Shown in pieces: positions 6,751-13,271 of a stretch of 13,929 nt of DNA (the stretch's first letter is position 1; each line of letters starts with the position of its first letter). A program made the position numbers and the translations under genes. Below the pieces are notes generated by a model, which had not been told where the DNA came from, did not search any database, and was given only the letters and a program-made list of their open reading frames with translations. The stretch is from UBA3071 sp965369635 (GTDB taxonomy: Bacteria; Chloroflexota; Anaerolineae; UBA3071). The stretch lies in NCBI GenBank assembly GCA_965369635.1, contig CBDURC010000064.1:1-13929 (forward strand), written 5' to 3'.

Positions 6751-6762
6751 ACGCTATTTCAG

Positions 6763-6791
6763 ATTATACAGCCCAACAAGGGACTTGTCAA
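6763..6791 (-). promoter_or_regulatory. Exact-consensus sigma-70 promoter
   Basis: On the minus strand TTGACA (6786-6791), a 17-bp spacer and TATAAT (6763-6768) match the housekeeping consensus at all 12 positions. The start point is predicted near 6756. It lies 86 nt after the stop codon of the ANTAR gene and drives the structured leader, not the upstream gene. Confidence 0.85.
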
Positions 6792-6876
6792 GTTTGGAAT
6801 GTCACAAACTTAGCCGCATGGATGAAACAATCACTTCCAGATTGCATTCAAAACTGACCTTGACGTCTTCAAGCTG

Positions 6877-8319
6877 TTATTCTTCTACGACTCTCTGAAA
6901 AGCTTGAAACGCTTCGATAATGGAGCGTGCCAAGTCCCCCAGCTTCATATTCCGATTGCGAGCCTGCCGCTGCATCTGCTTGAAAGCCTCGGGTTCGGAC
7001 AGTTGCAGGGAATTCATCACCATCCACTTAGCCCGCTCCACCAGCTTACGGGTTTCCAACGCTTTCTGCAAATCTTCCACCTTCGACCGCGTTCGCTTGT
7101 AGAGAGACGCCCTGTCGATGGCGAGGCCAATTTGGTCGCCGATAGCGGCGAACAACTGCATGTCTCCAGGATTCGGCCGATAAGCGCCATGGGGATAGAA
7201 GAACATCACCCCCAACACACTGTTTTTCGACTTCAGCGGCACGACGACGTGAGTATGAGGTTCCGGATATCCGACCCGAGTGTGCCTGGCATCCTGGCGG
7301 CAGTCCCCGGAAAACAGTACCTCACCCGTCTGGGCCACAAGGCCGCATAGGCACTCGCCCACTTGGATTCTACTTTCCTGTCGGACCCACTCCTCGGACA
7401 GCCCGCGATGAGCCCTGAGATGCAGTTCCTGAGTACCTGCATCTAACAGGAAAATCCCGGCTCTCGGTTTCAGTTCCACTACCTCCAATACCTTATCAAA
7501 AGCGTTGGCCAAGATTTGATCTAGCTCCAGGGATTCACTTACGGTCCTGGAAACGGCGTTGAGGGCGGACAGCTCTTTGTTACGTTGCAGGAGTTGCCTC
7601 TTGGCTTCGTCTAACCCATCCTTGAGCTCTAACAGTTCCATGCACTTTTCCTGCAACTGGGCAGCGTAGCTTTTTAGATCCAGCTCCTCCTCAGGTATGG
7701 AAGAGAGGCGAGGCAGATCACCGTCAAGGAATACTCTGTGAGGGACAAACATGCGTTCAGAATGTCTCCCCCTTACCTTGACCGGATTGATGAAGATGTC
7801 CCCTCCCCTGGCAGACAGATCCAAGAACACCTGGGCGCAATCCTTGATGGCCGCTATCGTTTCCTTGGGGTGTTCCTCCTTCAAGAGCGGCCAATAGGCA
7901 ATCGCCTCCAGTTGGTACAAAAGGGAGCACGTTTCCACAAAGAAGGTTTTGAGCAATCCCTCGCTACCCAGTACAGACCTCATTCCCCTCAAGCTATCAA
8001 AGACATAATAGACATGCTTCCCCTTCCACCGCAGATACTCTTCAAACTCCTGGGCGAAGGCTTGTGGATCTCGGCAACATTTGATCACGTCGAAGGTGTC
8101 TTCGTCGGACAATCCCCGCAGCGAGCCCTCCAGCAAACCGTCAACTCTGACGTAAACCAGTTTGTTGGGCACTCTTCGAGAATGATGGAGCAAGGCTTTG
8201 ACGAAGGGCCCGTACTGCTCGAGGGTGGGGAGATGGAAAACGATGCTATCCCCTGGCCTGACCTCCTGCAAGAGGTCATCCAAGGTCTCGATTCCCGTGG
8301 AGAAGTTGCGATTGCTCAT
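6877..8319 (-). CDS. KaiC-like / GAF / ANTAR antiterminator regulator
   Basis: 480 aa from ATG 8319, chosen because AAGGAG lies 7-8 nt upstream; a longer frame to 8376 has no such support. Residues 1-200 resemble a KaiC/RecA-type domain (FSTGIETLDDLL start, VYYVFDS strand), but the Walker A loop is degenerate (no GKT), so ATP hydrolysis is doubtful. Residues 211-252 form a coiled coil. Residues 265-405 are a GAF domain (LLDAGTQELHLRAHRGL..., then VVVPLKSKNSVLGVMFFY). Residues 416-473 are an ANTAR domain: KALETRKLVERAKWMVMNSL, then SEPEAFKQMQRQARNRN with a final helix. ANTAR domains bind dual-hairpin leader RNA and prevent termination when activated by a sensor module; here GAF is the presumed sensor. 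No phosphoacceptor receiver domain is present. It has its own promoter (8401-8429), and the leader-terminator unit lies directly downstream. Confidence 0.85.
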   Translation of the reverse strand: MSNRNFSTGIETLDDLLQEVRPGDSIVFHLPTLEQYGPFVKALLHHSRRVPNKLVYVRVDGLLEGSLRGLSDEDTFDVIKCCRDPQAFAQEFEEYLRWKGKHVYYVFDSLRGMRSVLGSEGLLKTFFVETCSLLYQLEAIAYWPLLKEEHPKETIAAIKDCAQVFLDLSARGGDIFINPVKVRGRHSERMFVPHRVFLDGDLPRLSSIPEEELDLKSYAAQLQEKCMELLELKDGLDEAKRQLLQRNKELSALNAVSRTVSESLELDQILANAFDKVLEVVELKPRAGIFLLDAGTQELHLRAHRGLSEEWVRQESRIQVGECLCGLVAQTGEVLFSGDCRQDARHTRVGYPEPHTHVVVPLKSKNSVLGVMFFYPHGAYRPNPGDMQLFAAIGDQIGLAIDRASLYKRTRSKVEDLQKALETRKLVERAKWMVMNSLQLSEPEAFKQMQRQARNRNMKLGDLARSIIEAFQAFQRVVEE

Positions 8320-8400
8320 GTCTTGGCTCCTTGATGATTCTTGCCGACGAAATGCTCTGGTAGGGCATCGTCCCACAATACGGCCTGCGACGAGTAGGCA

Positions 8401-8429
8401 AGCATATCATGGTTTTGCTGTTCTGTCAA
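8401..8429 (-). promoter_or_regulatory. Promoter of the KaiC-like/GAF/ANTAR gene
   Basis: Minus strand: TTGACA (8424-8429, perfect -35), 17-bp spacer, TATGCT (8401-8406, 4 of 6 for -10). The start point would be near 8394, leaving a UTR of about 75 nt before ATG 8319. Repeated sequences lie just upstream, where an activator would bind. Confidence 0.65.
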
Positions 8430-8437
8430 CTGTTCCA

Positions 8438-8603
8438 CGTACAATGCCAAGTGCGTCGGTTTTGGTACTTATGTTTAGCCAACTGCTTGTTCTGACTCAG
8501 TTTTGGCCGCGAAAACTGGCAAGAGTTTGGCTCCAGTCGGCCTGTCAGAGGTCGGTTTCGCTAGAATCGACGCTCCTGCGTACAATGCAAGAGTGTCGGT
8601 TTT
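8438..8603 (-). repeat. Imperfect direct repeats upstream of the ANTAR promoter
   Basis: Two ~25-bp imperfect copies lie at 8438-8463 and 8579-8603 on the plus strand (both start CGTACAATG and end GTCGGTTTT). The shared 8-mer GTCGGTTT occurs three times (8455, 8551, 8595), all in one orientation, upstream of the promoter. They could be operator sites for a DNA-binding regulator or remnants of a duplicated promoter region. Confidence 0.6.
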
Positions 8604-8670
8604 AGCCGTAGAGCCGTCCTGCCAGGCTGCCAAGGGCTGCAAAACGGTGCGAAAAGTGGCCCCAAGTACC

Positions 8671-9068
8671 TCACTCCCCCACCCTGAACTCCACGTTCTC
8701 ATATCTGTGGAGCCTCGCCGCCCGGCGTGCTCGCTCAACCATTTCCTGCATCATGTCCACACCGATGACGTATCCGCTCCTTCCCACCCTTTGCGCGGCA
8801 AGGAAGACGTCCAGCCCTCCGCCGGAGCCAAGGTCCAGGGCCGTTTCGCCCTCTCTCAACCCCCCGAGAGCCGTGGGATTTCCGCATCCCAGGCCCATCA
8901 CTGCGGACGATGGGATGCTTTCGATCTCTGCGCGGGAATACCCGATGACCATGGCTGCTCAATGGGATCTGCTGCGCATGAGCAACTGGGGCAACAGGCT
9001 TCGTCGCTGGAGGAGATCTCGCCGTAGCGATCCCTCACGATTTTCTTGATCTCTCTCCGGTGGGCCAA
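8671..9068 (-). pseudogene. arsM: Arsenite methyltransferase, frameshifted and truncated
   Basis: The N-terminal part (REIKKIVRDRYGEISSSDEACCPSCSC..., from about TTG 9068) is in one frame. After ADPIEQ it continues in another as MVIGYSRAEIESIPSSAVMGLGCGNPTAL, then the SAM-binding LDLGSGGGLDVFLAA and VIGVDM motifs, then YENVEFRVGE and a TGA. This is the recognisable N-terminal half of ArsM, the SAM-dependent As(III) methyltransferase that makes methylated (including volatile) arsenicals. A one-base loss near 8950 breaks the frame. The protein ends where intact ArsM would continue (usual length about 260-280 aa), so the arsenite-binding cysteines of the C-terminal half are missing. The gene began about 16 nt after the metal ATPase stop codon, so the two probably formed a resistance operon. 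Confidence 0.8.
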
Positions 9069-9084
9069 TATCTCCTTCCTCTCC

Positions 9085-9600
9085 CTACAATCGCTGGCGG
9101 AAGATGAGCCTTGCCGAGTTGAGCACGACGGCGATGGAGCCGATGCTGTGCAGAAGCGCCGCTCCGACGGGATGAACGACGCCTGTGCCGGCAAGCAGGA
9201 CACCCAGAGCGTTGAGGAACACAGCGAAGACGAGGATGTCTTGCTTCACGGTGGGCAGCACGCTGTGGCCAAGAGCGATGGCCTCGGCCACCTTCTTCAG
9301 ATCGTCGTTCATCAGAGCGATGTCGGCTGTCTCCATGGCCACGTCGGCCCTGGCTGCGCCCATGGCGATGCCCACTGTCGCCTCGGTCAGCGCTGGCGCG
9401 TCATTGATGCCGTCCCCGACCATGGCCACCCGCTCACCGGCGGCGCCCCGCCGATGTACCAGGGCGGCCTTATCCTCCGGCAGCAGCCCAGCCCACACTT
9501 AGTCTATGCCAGACTGACGGGCGATCTCGGCCGCCACCTGCGGGTTGTCGCCAGTCAGCATAGCCACCTGCACGCCCAGAGTCTTCAGCCGGGCCGCTGA
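9085..9600 (-). pseudogene. P1B-type heavy-metal ATPase, C-terminal remnant with nonsense codon
   Basis: Only the C-terminal part remains. It reads SAARLKTLGVQVAMLTGDNP...RQSGID, then an in-frame TAA at the place where relatives have Glu (GIDEVWAGLLPEDK), then VWAGLLPEDKAALV, the hinge motif MVGDGINDAPAL, and the last membrane helices (LVFAVFLNALGVLLAGTGV, then LLHSIGSIAVVLNSARL). This matches the Zn/Cd/Pb-exporting ZntA/CadA type of P-type ATPase, normally 620-750 aa. The DKTGT phosphorylation loop, actuator domain, CPC-type membrane helix and N-terminal metal-binding domain are all missing: homology stops abruptly near 9600, where a plus-strand membrane-protein fragment begins. It is non-functional. 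Confidence 0.85.
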
Positions 9601-9760
9601 CCAACATCGCCATCGCCATTCTGCTCATCCTGATCTGCCTGCCCCTGGGGATCAATCCACGATGGGGGTGGAGGAACTCTTGCAGGTGCTGGGCACGGTG
9701 AGCTGGCACGGGCTGGTCGCCTACCTGGTGTCGGCCAATCTCGTCTCACCTCACCGGTGG
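9600..9760 (+). pseudogene. Fragment of an unidentified membrane protein
   Basis: Starting exactly where the ATPase remnant ends, the plus strand encodes TNIAIAILLILICLPLGINP (a good membrane helix). After a one-base frame change near 9660 it continues as GVEELLQVLGTVSWHGLVAYLVSANLV, a second hydrophobic segment. The two pieces read naturally as one protein but I cannot name the family. No start codon with an SD is visible, and the 3' part dissolves into unremarkable sequence by about 9800. It probably marks a recombination junction inside the decayed metal-resistance region. Confidence 0.3.
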
Positions 9761-9839
9761 GAGCGGTTTGCAGCCACGACCGTCGCGGATGCAAGCGCTC
9801 CCCTATCGTCACGTCTCATTGCTGGGCAACGCGTCTTGC

Positions 9840-10022
9840 TCAGTCATGCTCAGTCATGTCCGCGAAGGCCCCATGCCAGGTGTGATACCACACCTGACCG
9901 CTATAACCATCGACGCTGAGCATGGCGGTCACCTGGCCATCGGTCAGGACGTGCAGAGTGTAGTAGCCGAAGAAGGCGTCGGCCTCTTCATCTCTCAACC
10001 AGAATTGACGCCCCAGTTTCAC
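9840..10022 (-). CDS. Small conserved-looking protein, 60 aa
   Basis: GTG start at 10022 behind a strong SD (GAGGAGG, 6 nt spacing). The sequence is compact and folded-looking: MKLGRQFWLRDEEADAFFGY..., then VLTDGQVTAMLSVDGYSGQ and VWYHTWHGAF near the end. The 'dG-x-V-x-G/A-M-L-S-V-x-G-Y-(S/T)-G-x-V-W' pattern recalls a single PepSY-like beta-hairpin unit, but this is only resemblance. There is no signal peptide, membrane helix or cysteine, so a soluble cytoplasmic protein is likely. The gene is monocistronic: its own promoter is at 10050-10078, and the strong hairpin at 10126-10162 separates it from the upstream operon. Its stop codon lies in a tandem 10-bp duplication (GCTCAGTCAT twice, 9838-9857). 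Function unknown. Confidence 0.7.
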   Translation of the reverse strand: MKLGRQFWLRDEEADAFFGYYTLHVLTDGQVTAMLSVDGYSGQVWYHTWHGAFADMTEHD

Positions 10023-10049
10023 TTTACACCTCCTCGCACTTCATGCCCC

Positions 10050-10078
10050 ATTCTACCACGGTGCCCGCCCAGCGACAA
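10050..10078 (-). promoter_or_regulatory. Promoter of the 60-aa gene
   Basis: Minus strand: TTGTCG (10073-10078), 17-bp spacer, TAGAAT (10050-10055). Start point near 10043 gives a short UTR of about 20 nt containing the SD. It lies just past the operon-end hairpin, so the small gene is transcribed independently. Confidence 0.65.
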
Positions 10079-10125
10079 GAGGTACTTGGCCCGTTTCCAC
10101 CCCCCCCATTCGGCGGGTATGAGAA

Positions 10126-10162
10126 GGGGTTCCCTGCCGGACGTCCGTCGGCAGAGAACCCC
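10126..10162 (-). terminator. Long hairpin closing the thiol-redox operon
   Basis: The stem pairs GGGGTTC+CTGCCG (10126-10139) with CGGCAG+GAACCCC (10149-10162): 13 bp with one C/A mismatch and a 9-nt loop, 21 nt after the stop of the membrane-anchored DUF1573 gene. The minus strand then reads TTCTCATACCC, a very short U-tract, so termination may need Rho or the hairpin may mainly protect the 3' end. Confidence 0.6.
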
Positions 10163-10183
10163 ACTGGTCCAAGGCGGGCTTGT

Positions 10184-10831
10184 CTATGGCTGCACGTCGG
10201 CGGTGATGCGCACCTCGACCCATGGCTCGGTGGGATCGCTAGTGGCGAACCACACCAGCCGCACCACCTCCCCCCTTGTGTCGTGGAAGTCAGGGTCGAA
10301 GGTTACCGTCAGGTCAGCGCGTTGACCCGGCGGGATGAGGCTACTCGACAGCTCTGCTGTGGTGCAACCACACGAGGTCACCAGGTTGCTGATCTCCAGG
10401 TCAGCAGTACCGGTGTTCTGCACAGCAAAGATATGCGCTAAGTCCGGCTTCTTGGGACTGCGGCCGAAGTCGTAACTGAGGCTGGGCAACTCCAGCCGGG
10501 CCAGTGGTACATCCGACGGTGCTGGCCGTGGCGCGGGCGTCTGCTGTGGGATGAGTGCCATGTCATGATCGCCCAGGAGCGGGCGCCTTGCTTCGGCCAG
10601 CGGTAGCAGATCAGACGGGTCCTCACTGCGGGACGGCGTCGGCGGTCGGGCAAAGGCCCCTGACTGCCACAGGTTAAGAACCACCGCAAGTGCGATGAGG
10701 ATCCCCACTGTCCCCATCACCCACACCAGCGAATCCACCCCGCTCAACGACCGCTGGCGACGTCTGGACTTGCTACTGCTTCGGGACCATCGGGTCACCT
10801 TTGCGTTGCGCCCCTTCCTTTGCTTGCCCAT
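10184..10831 (-). CDS. Membrane-anchored DUF1573 protein
   Basis: 215 aa; ATG 10831 follows AAGGAGG by 4-5 nt. The first 30 residues are very basic (KQRKGRNAKVTRWSRSSSKSRRRQR), followed by one membrane helix (about 34-55). The basic side is inside and the rest outside. A Pro-rich linker (60-110) leads to one DUF1573 domain (about 113-213), a beta-sandwich of the ASPM-SPD-2-Hydin type, with the hallmark NLVTSCGCTTAEL (Cys154, Cys156) and FDPDFHDTRGEVVRLVWFATSDP. DUF1573 domains are widespread in secreted bacterial proteins but have no settled biochemical role; the exposed CGC pair is a plausible substrate for, or partner of, the neighbouring thioredoxin proteins. It is last in the operon, 15 nt after the CcdA-like gene, and shares its fold with the tandem DUF1573 protein two genes upstream. 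Confidence 0.85.
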   Translation of the reverse strand: MGKQRKGRNAKVTRWSRSSSKSRRRQRSLSGVDSLVWVMGTVGILIALAVVLNLWQSGAFARPPTPSRSEDPSDLLPLAEARRPLLGDHDMALIPQQTPAPRPAPSDVPLARLELPSLSYDFGRSPKKPDLAHIFAVQNTGTADLEISNLVTSCGCTTAELSSSLIPPGQRADLTVTFDPDFHDTRGEVVRLVWFATSDPTEPWVEVRITADVQP

Positions 10832-10846
10832 TTCTCCTCCTTGTCT

Positions 10847-12076
10847 CTATACTAACCATATCAGTATGATTGCGCCCACCGCCACCATCCCCAGTCCGGT
10901 TGCAAGCCGCACCCACCGTCGGCTCGACTGCTCCGCCAGTCGGATGCGATGCATGACGCGCCGGTTGCCGACACCGGCCAGAATGATTAACAGGGGGAGC
11001 ACGAAGGCCAAATTGTAGAGCCCCAGGTAGCCCACCCCTTGCCAGTAAGTGGTCTGTGCTGCGAGCAAGCCCACGATGGCTACGTAGATCCCTCCTGAGC
11101 AGGGAAAGGTGCATAGCCCCACCAAGAACCCTCCCACTGCCGCTGCCGGGAAGGTGGCCCGCTTCAGCCAGTCCTGTATCGTCACGTGGGCGATGGTAGG
11201 AATGCGCAGGTGAACGGGCAACTGGGGGAAGAAGTAGTCCTTCAGGTTGATGAGGCCCAATGCGATGACCAGCCAAGAGCCTATCTTGGCCATCAGGTGA
11301 TGGTTATTGACGAAGAGGACCGCTCGCATCAGCCCTAGGCCGATGAGGAAGTAGGCCAGGTAGATGGCGGCGATGTAGATCAGGCCCATGGCCCAGATGG
11401 AGGCGGAACTGCGCCGGATGGTGAAGAGGAAGGCAATGAAGAAAAGCAACACAGCGAAGGCGCACGGATTGAGCCCGTCGAGGAAGCCGGTGGTGAGCAC
11501 CAACGGCAGCAGAGCGCGCTCGCTCTCGGTCGCCGAAGCGGGCGCCAGATGGTCACCGTGCTCTTCCACATAAGCCAGGTACTTGCTGATGGGGGCATCA
11601 AGAGGGTAGGTCTGGGGCTCGCCCCGGAAGGCCCAGGCGGTGTACTCGGTAGCGCCGCTCATCTTGTCCTGATAGACCAGAATGCGCTTGAAGGCATCCC
11701 CCGGGGCGGCCAGCAGATCGGCCACCACCTGCTCCGGAACGTGGCCTTCGAGGATGATGCGGTCACCGACGAAGACTGTGAGGTGGGACTGCAGCCGCGG
11801 CGGCACACCCAGTGCATCGCTTCGGGCCAGGAGTTCGCTGCGGTTGGCTGGCTCGTTGATGTAGTCTCTGTAGGTTGGAGCGGAGTGTCCTGTGTCGCGC
11901 AGCAGAGGGACGACCGTGTCGTCCACGTAGTGCAGGCAATCGGCACAGGCGCGGTTGTAATAGACCGTGACCGGCATCGGCGCGTCCGCCGCCACGCCGA
12001 TGGTGTGTACAGCCAGCGCTAAGAACAGCAAGAGCAGGGTAGGGATAGCGCGTTGTATCGTTGACTTCATCTTCAT
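10847..12076 (-). CDS. Thioredoxin-CcdA fusion: membrane thiol-disulfide transporter
   Basis: 409 aa. Signal peptide (about 1-30, ...GVAADAP), then a thioredoxin-like domain outside the membrane (about 34-130) with CADC (Cys44, Cys47) in VTVYYNRACADCLHY. A CcdA/DsbD-type transmembrane domain follows (about 190-409, six helices) with the conserved cysteines in GLNPCAF (Cys205) and GLCTFPCSGG (Cys322, Cys326). CcdA/DsbD proteins carry reducing equivalents from cytoplasmic thioredoxin across the membrane to extracytoplasmic thiol proteins, including those that keep apocytochrome CxxCH cysteines reduced for haem attachment. In DsbD the soluble thioredoxin domain is C-terminal; here it is N-terminal. 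The start lies 7 nt after the upstream stop; the SD (AAGGAG) overlaps that gene's last codons, so translation is probably coupled. It likely serves the DsbA-like and DUF1573 partners in the same operon. Confidence 0.9.
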   Translation of the reverse strand: MKMKSTIQRAIPTLLLLFLALAVHTIGVAADAPMPVTVYYNRACADCLHYVDDTVVPLLRDTGHSAPTYRDYINEPANRSELLARSDALGVPPRLQSHLTVFVGDRIILEGHVPEQVVADLLAAPGDAFKRILVYQDKMSGATEYTAWAFRGEPQTYPLDAPISKYLAYVEEHGDHLAPASATESERALLPLVLTTGFLDGLNPCAFAVLLFFIAFLFTIRRSSASIWAMGLIYIAAIYLAYFLIGLGLMRAVLFVNNHHLMAKIGSWLVIALGLINLKDYFFPQLPVHLRIPTIAHVTIQDWLKRATFPAAAVGGFLVGLCTFPCSGGIYVAIVGLLAAQTTYWQGVGYLGLYNLAFVLPLLIILAGVGNRRVMHRIRLAEQSSRRWVRLATGLGMVAVGAIILIWLV

Positions 12077-12083
12077 TCCTTCT

Positions 12084-13271
12084 TCACTCCTTCCTTGTGG
12101 GCATGCTTGTCTTTCCTGGGGTCACCTTGACCTGGAAGGCGATGTCCAGCCTGGAGTCCAGCGGGTCGTTGGAGCTAATGGAGATAACCCGACGGATCTC
12201 CCCCGTCGCTTCCGGACCATGGGCCATCGGATCAAAGGTGACGGCTAGCGACGCATCCTCGCCCGGGGGCAGAGTTGTTGACCAACTCTCAGCGTTCTCG
12301 CTGAGATTGGCGCTAAACACAGGGCTTGTTCCGTGAGCGGTCTCGATCACTGCCGTTGTACAGCCGCACGAGGTCTGAAGCCCAGTGATAGTCAGATCGC
12401 TTTGCCCACCATTGCGCACCACGAACGTGGTCCGGACCGACCCACCAGCGATAGGAATCGTCCCCAGGTCCGCCATGAGGGGCTCGACGACCAGCACTGG
12501 TCGCTCAGCCGGCAACGTCTCTGCCAATTCGGTTCGCACCTGAGCCGCCAGCCCCTGGTCAAAGTCAGCCCCGGCCCCGTAGGCCTGGAACATGACCCTG
12601 TGCACCTGGTTTGTCGAGGCGCCGTAGGCCAGCCCCGCCCCAAGCCCCGCCCCAAGCGGGGCAAGCGGGGCCAGGTGTTGATCGACGAGACCCCGCCGCT
12701 CCTCGGCCATACCGCATGTGCAGGAGCCGATGTCCTGCCCACAGCAGGGGCAGACAAAGATCTTGTAGAGCTGGGCCACCTCGACGCTGCTCGCCGTTGG
12801 TCCCTCGGAACCGCTCCCCGGTTCGACCACGGTCACGCGAATTACCAAAGTGACTTCGGGGGCATCCGGGTCACTGGAGCGTAGGTACACCACGCGCATG
12901 AACTCGCCTGTGGCTCCCTCGTGCGTCCGGGGATCGTAAGTCACCGTCAGATCCGTCGTCTGGCCTGCGGCCAGGCGTTGGCTGTCGATTTCAGCCATGG
13001 TGCAGCCACACGAGGTGCTCACGCCGGTGATCTCCAGCCATCCCTGGCCCACGTTGCGCACCTGGAATACCTGGCTCACCGGTTCGGTGTTTGGGATGGT
13101 CCCGAAGTCGAACTCGGTTGCGCTCAGCTCGACTTGTCCTGGCGAACTGGCAACTGTCGTACAGCCAGCAGTTGCTGCCAGGATCAGGATCAACAGGCCG
13201 GTCAGCGCTGGCCTCATGAGCGTTCGTTTCCCTTCAATCGCATCTCCTTCTTCACTTCGCTTCCGTTTCAT
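12084..13271 (-). CDS. Lipoprotein with two DUF1573 domains and a Cys-rich insert
   Basis: 395 aa. ATG 13271 follows GAAGGAG by 5 nt. A lipoprotein signal follows an 18-residue basic/acidic extension; the lipobox LAATAGC puts the lipidated residue at Cys37. DUF1573 domain 1 (about 48-150) carries STSCGCTMAEI (Cys88, Cys90). A linker (165-200) contains CPCCGQDIGSCTCGMAEERR (Cys174, 176, 177, 184, 186), reminiscent of the CcmH/CycL-type redox motif or a metal-binding knuckle. A low-complexity Ala/Leu/Gly stretch (200-217) follows. DUF1573 domain 2 (about 260-385) carries LQTSCGCTTAVI (Cys302, Cys304) and an insert (about 312-330). The protein is therefore an anchored outside-facing thiol protein with at least nine cysteines besides the lipid anchor. 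It is 75 nt after the DsbA-like gene and 7 nt before the thioredoxin-CcdA gene, which suggests those are its redox partners. Function is inferred only. Confidence 0.85.
   Translation of the reverse strand: MKRKRSEEGDAIEGKRTLMRPALTGLLILILAATAGCTTVASSPGQVELSATEFDFGTIPNTEPVSQVFQVRNVGQGWLEITGVSTSCGCTMAEIDSQRLAAGQTTDLTVTYDPRTHEGATGEFMRVVYLRSSDPDAPEVTLVIRVTVVEPGSGSEGPTASSVEVAQLYKIFVCPCCGQDIGSCTCGMAEERRGLVDQHLAPLAPLGAGLGAGLAYGASTNQVHRVMFQAYGAGADFDQGLAAQVRTELAETLPAERPVLVVEPLMADLGTIPIAGGSVRTTFVVRNGGQSDLTITGLQTSCGCTTAVIETAHGTSPVFSANLSENAESWSTTLPPGEDASLAVTFDPMAHGPEATGEIRRVISISSNDPLDSRLDIAFQVKVTPGKTSMPTRKE

Larger units (their letters stand above)
6604..6756 (-). ncRNA. Structured leader RNA or small RNA between regulator and rubredoxin-like gene
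   Basis: Transcription from the promoter at 6763-6791 should begin near 6756 and end at the terminator at 6604, giving about 150 nt. In order on the minus strand: hairpin A (outer stem GGGTGGC/GCTACCC, 6742-6748 with 6708-6714; inner stem TCTTCC/GGAAGA, 6735-6740 with 6717-6722; 12-nt loop); hairpin B (GATA/TATC, 6699-6702 with 6689-6692, hexaloop GCAGAA); hairpin C (GTGAAGATGC/GCATCTTCAC, 6678-6687 with 6659-6668, 9-nt loop); then terminator D. A 15-nt string occurs twice, in A and in C, allowing alternative pairing. No known riboswitch consensus is recognised. The upstream gene encodes an ANTAR antiterminator, so this may be its target; alternatively it is an independent sRNA. Confidence 0.6.
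8320..8670. other. Regulatory intergenic region upstream of the ANTAR gene
   Basis: No gene is seen. It holds the ANTAR gene's promoter, a ~75-nt 5' UTR and a set of short repeats at 8438-8603. Its upper end merges into the truncated 3' end of the arsM remnant at 8671. Confidence 0.5.

Noticed and set aside
6604..6756. 6S RNA, SRP RNA, tmRNA or a known riboswitch
   Set aside because: The 5' and 3' ends do not pair as in 6S RNA, no SRP GGAA-type apical domain or tmRNA tRNA-like ends are seen, and I recognise no riboswitch core.
6595..6760. Inverted and direct repeats as a CRISPR array or transposon end
   Set aside because: Only two 15-bp copies, with no regular spacers; the promoter and terminator placement fits a transcribed leader.
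8503..9027. 174-aa plus-strand frame over the arsM remnant
   Set aside because: Antisense to recognisable ArsM motifs (LDLGSGGG, VIGVDM); no domain of its own.
10098..10110. Run of C (about 8) between the hairpin and the 60-aa gene
   Set aside because: A short homopolymer in a GC-rich intergenic gap; no functional signal attached.
12631..12670. Small GC-rich repeats and hairpin (GCCCCAAGC units)
   Set aside because: They lie inside the tandem-DUF1573 gene and encode its Ala/Leu/Gly-rich linker; no separate element is needed.
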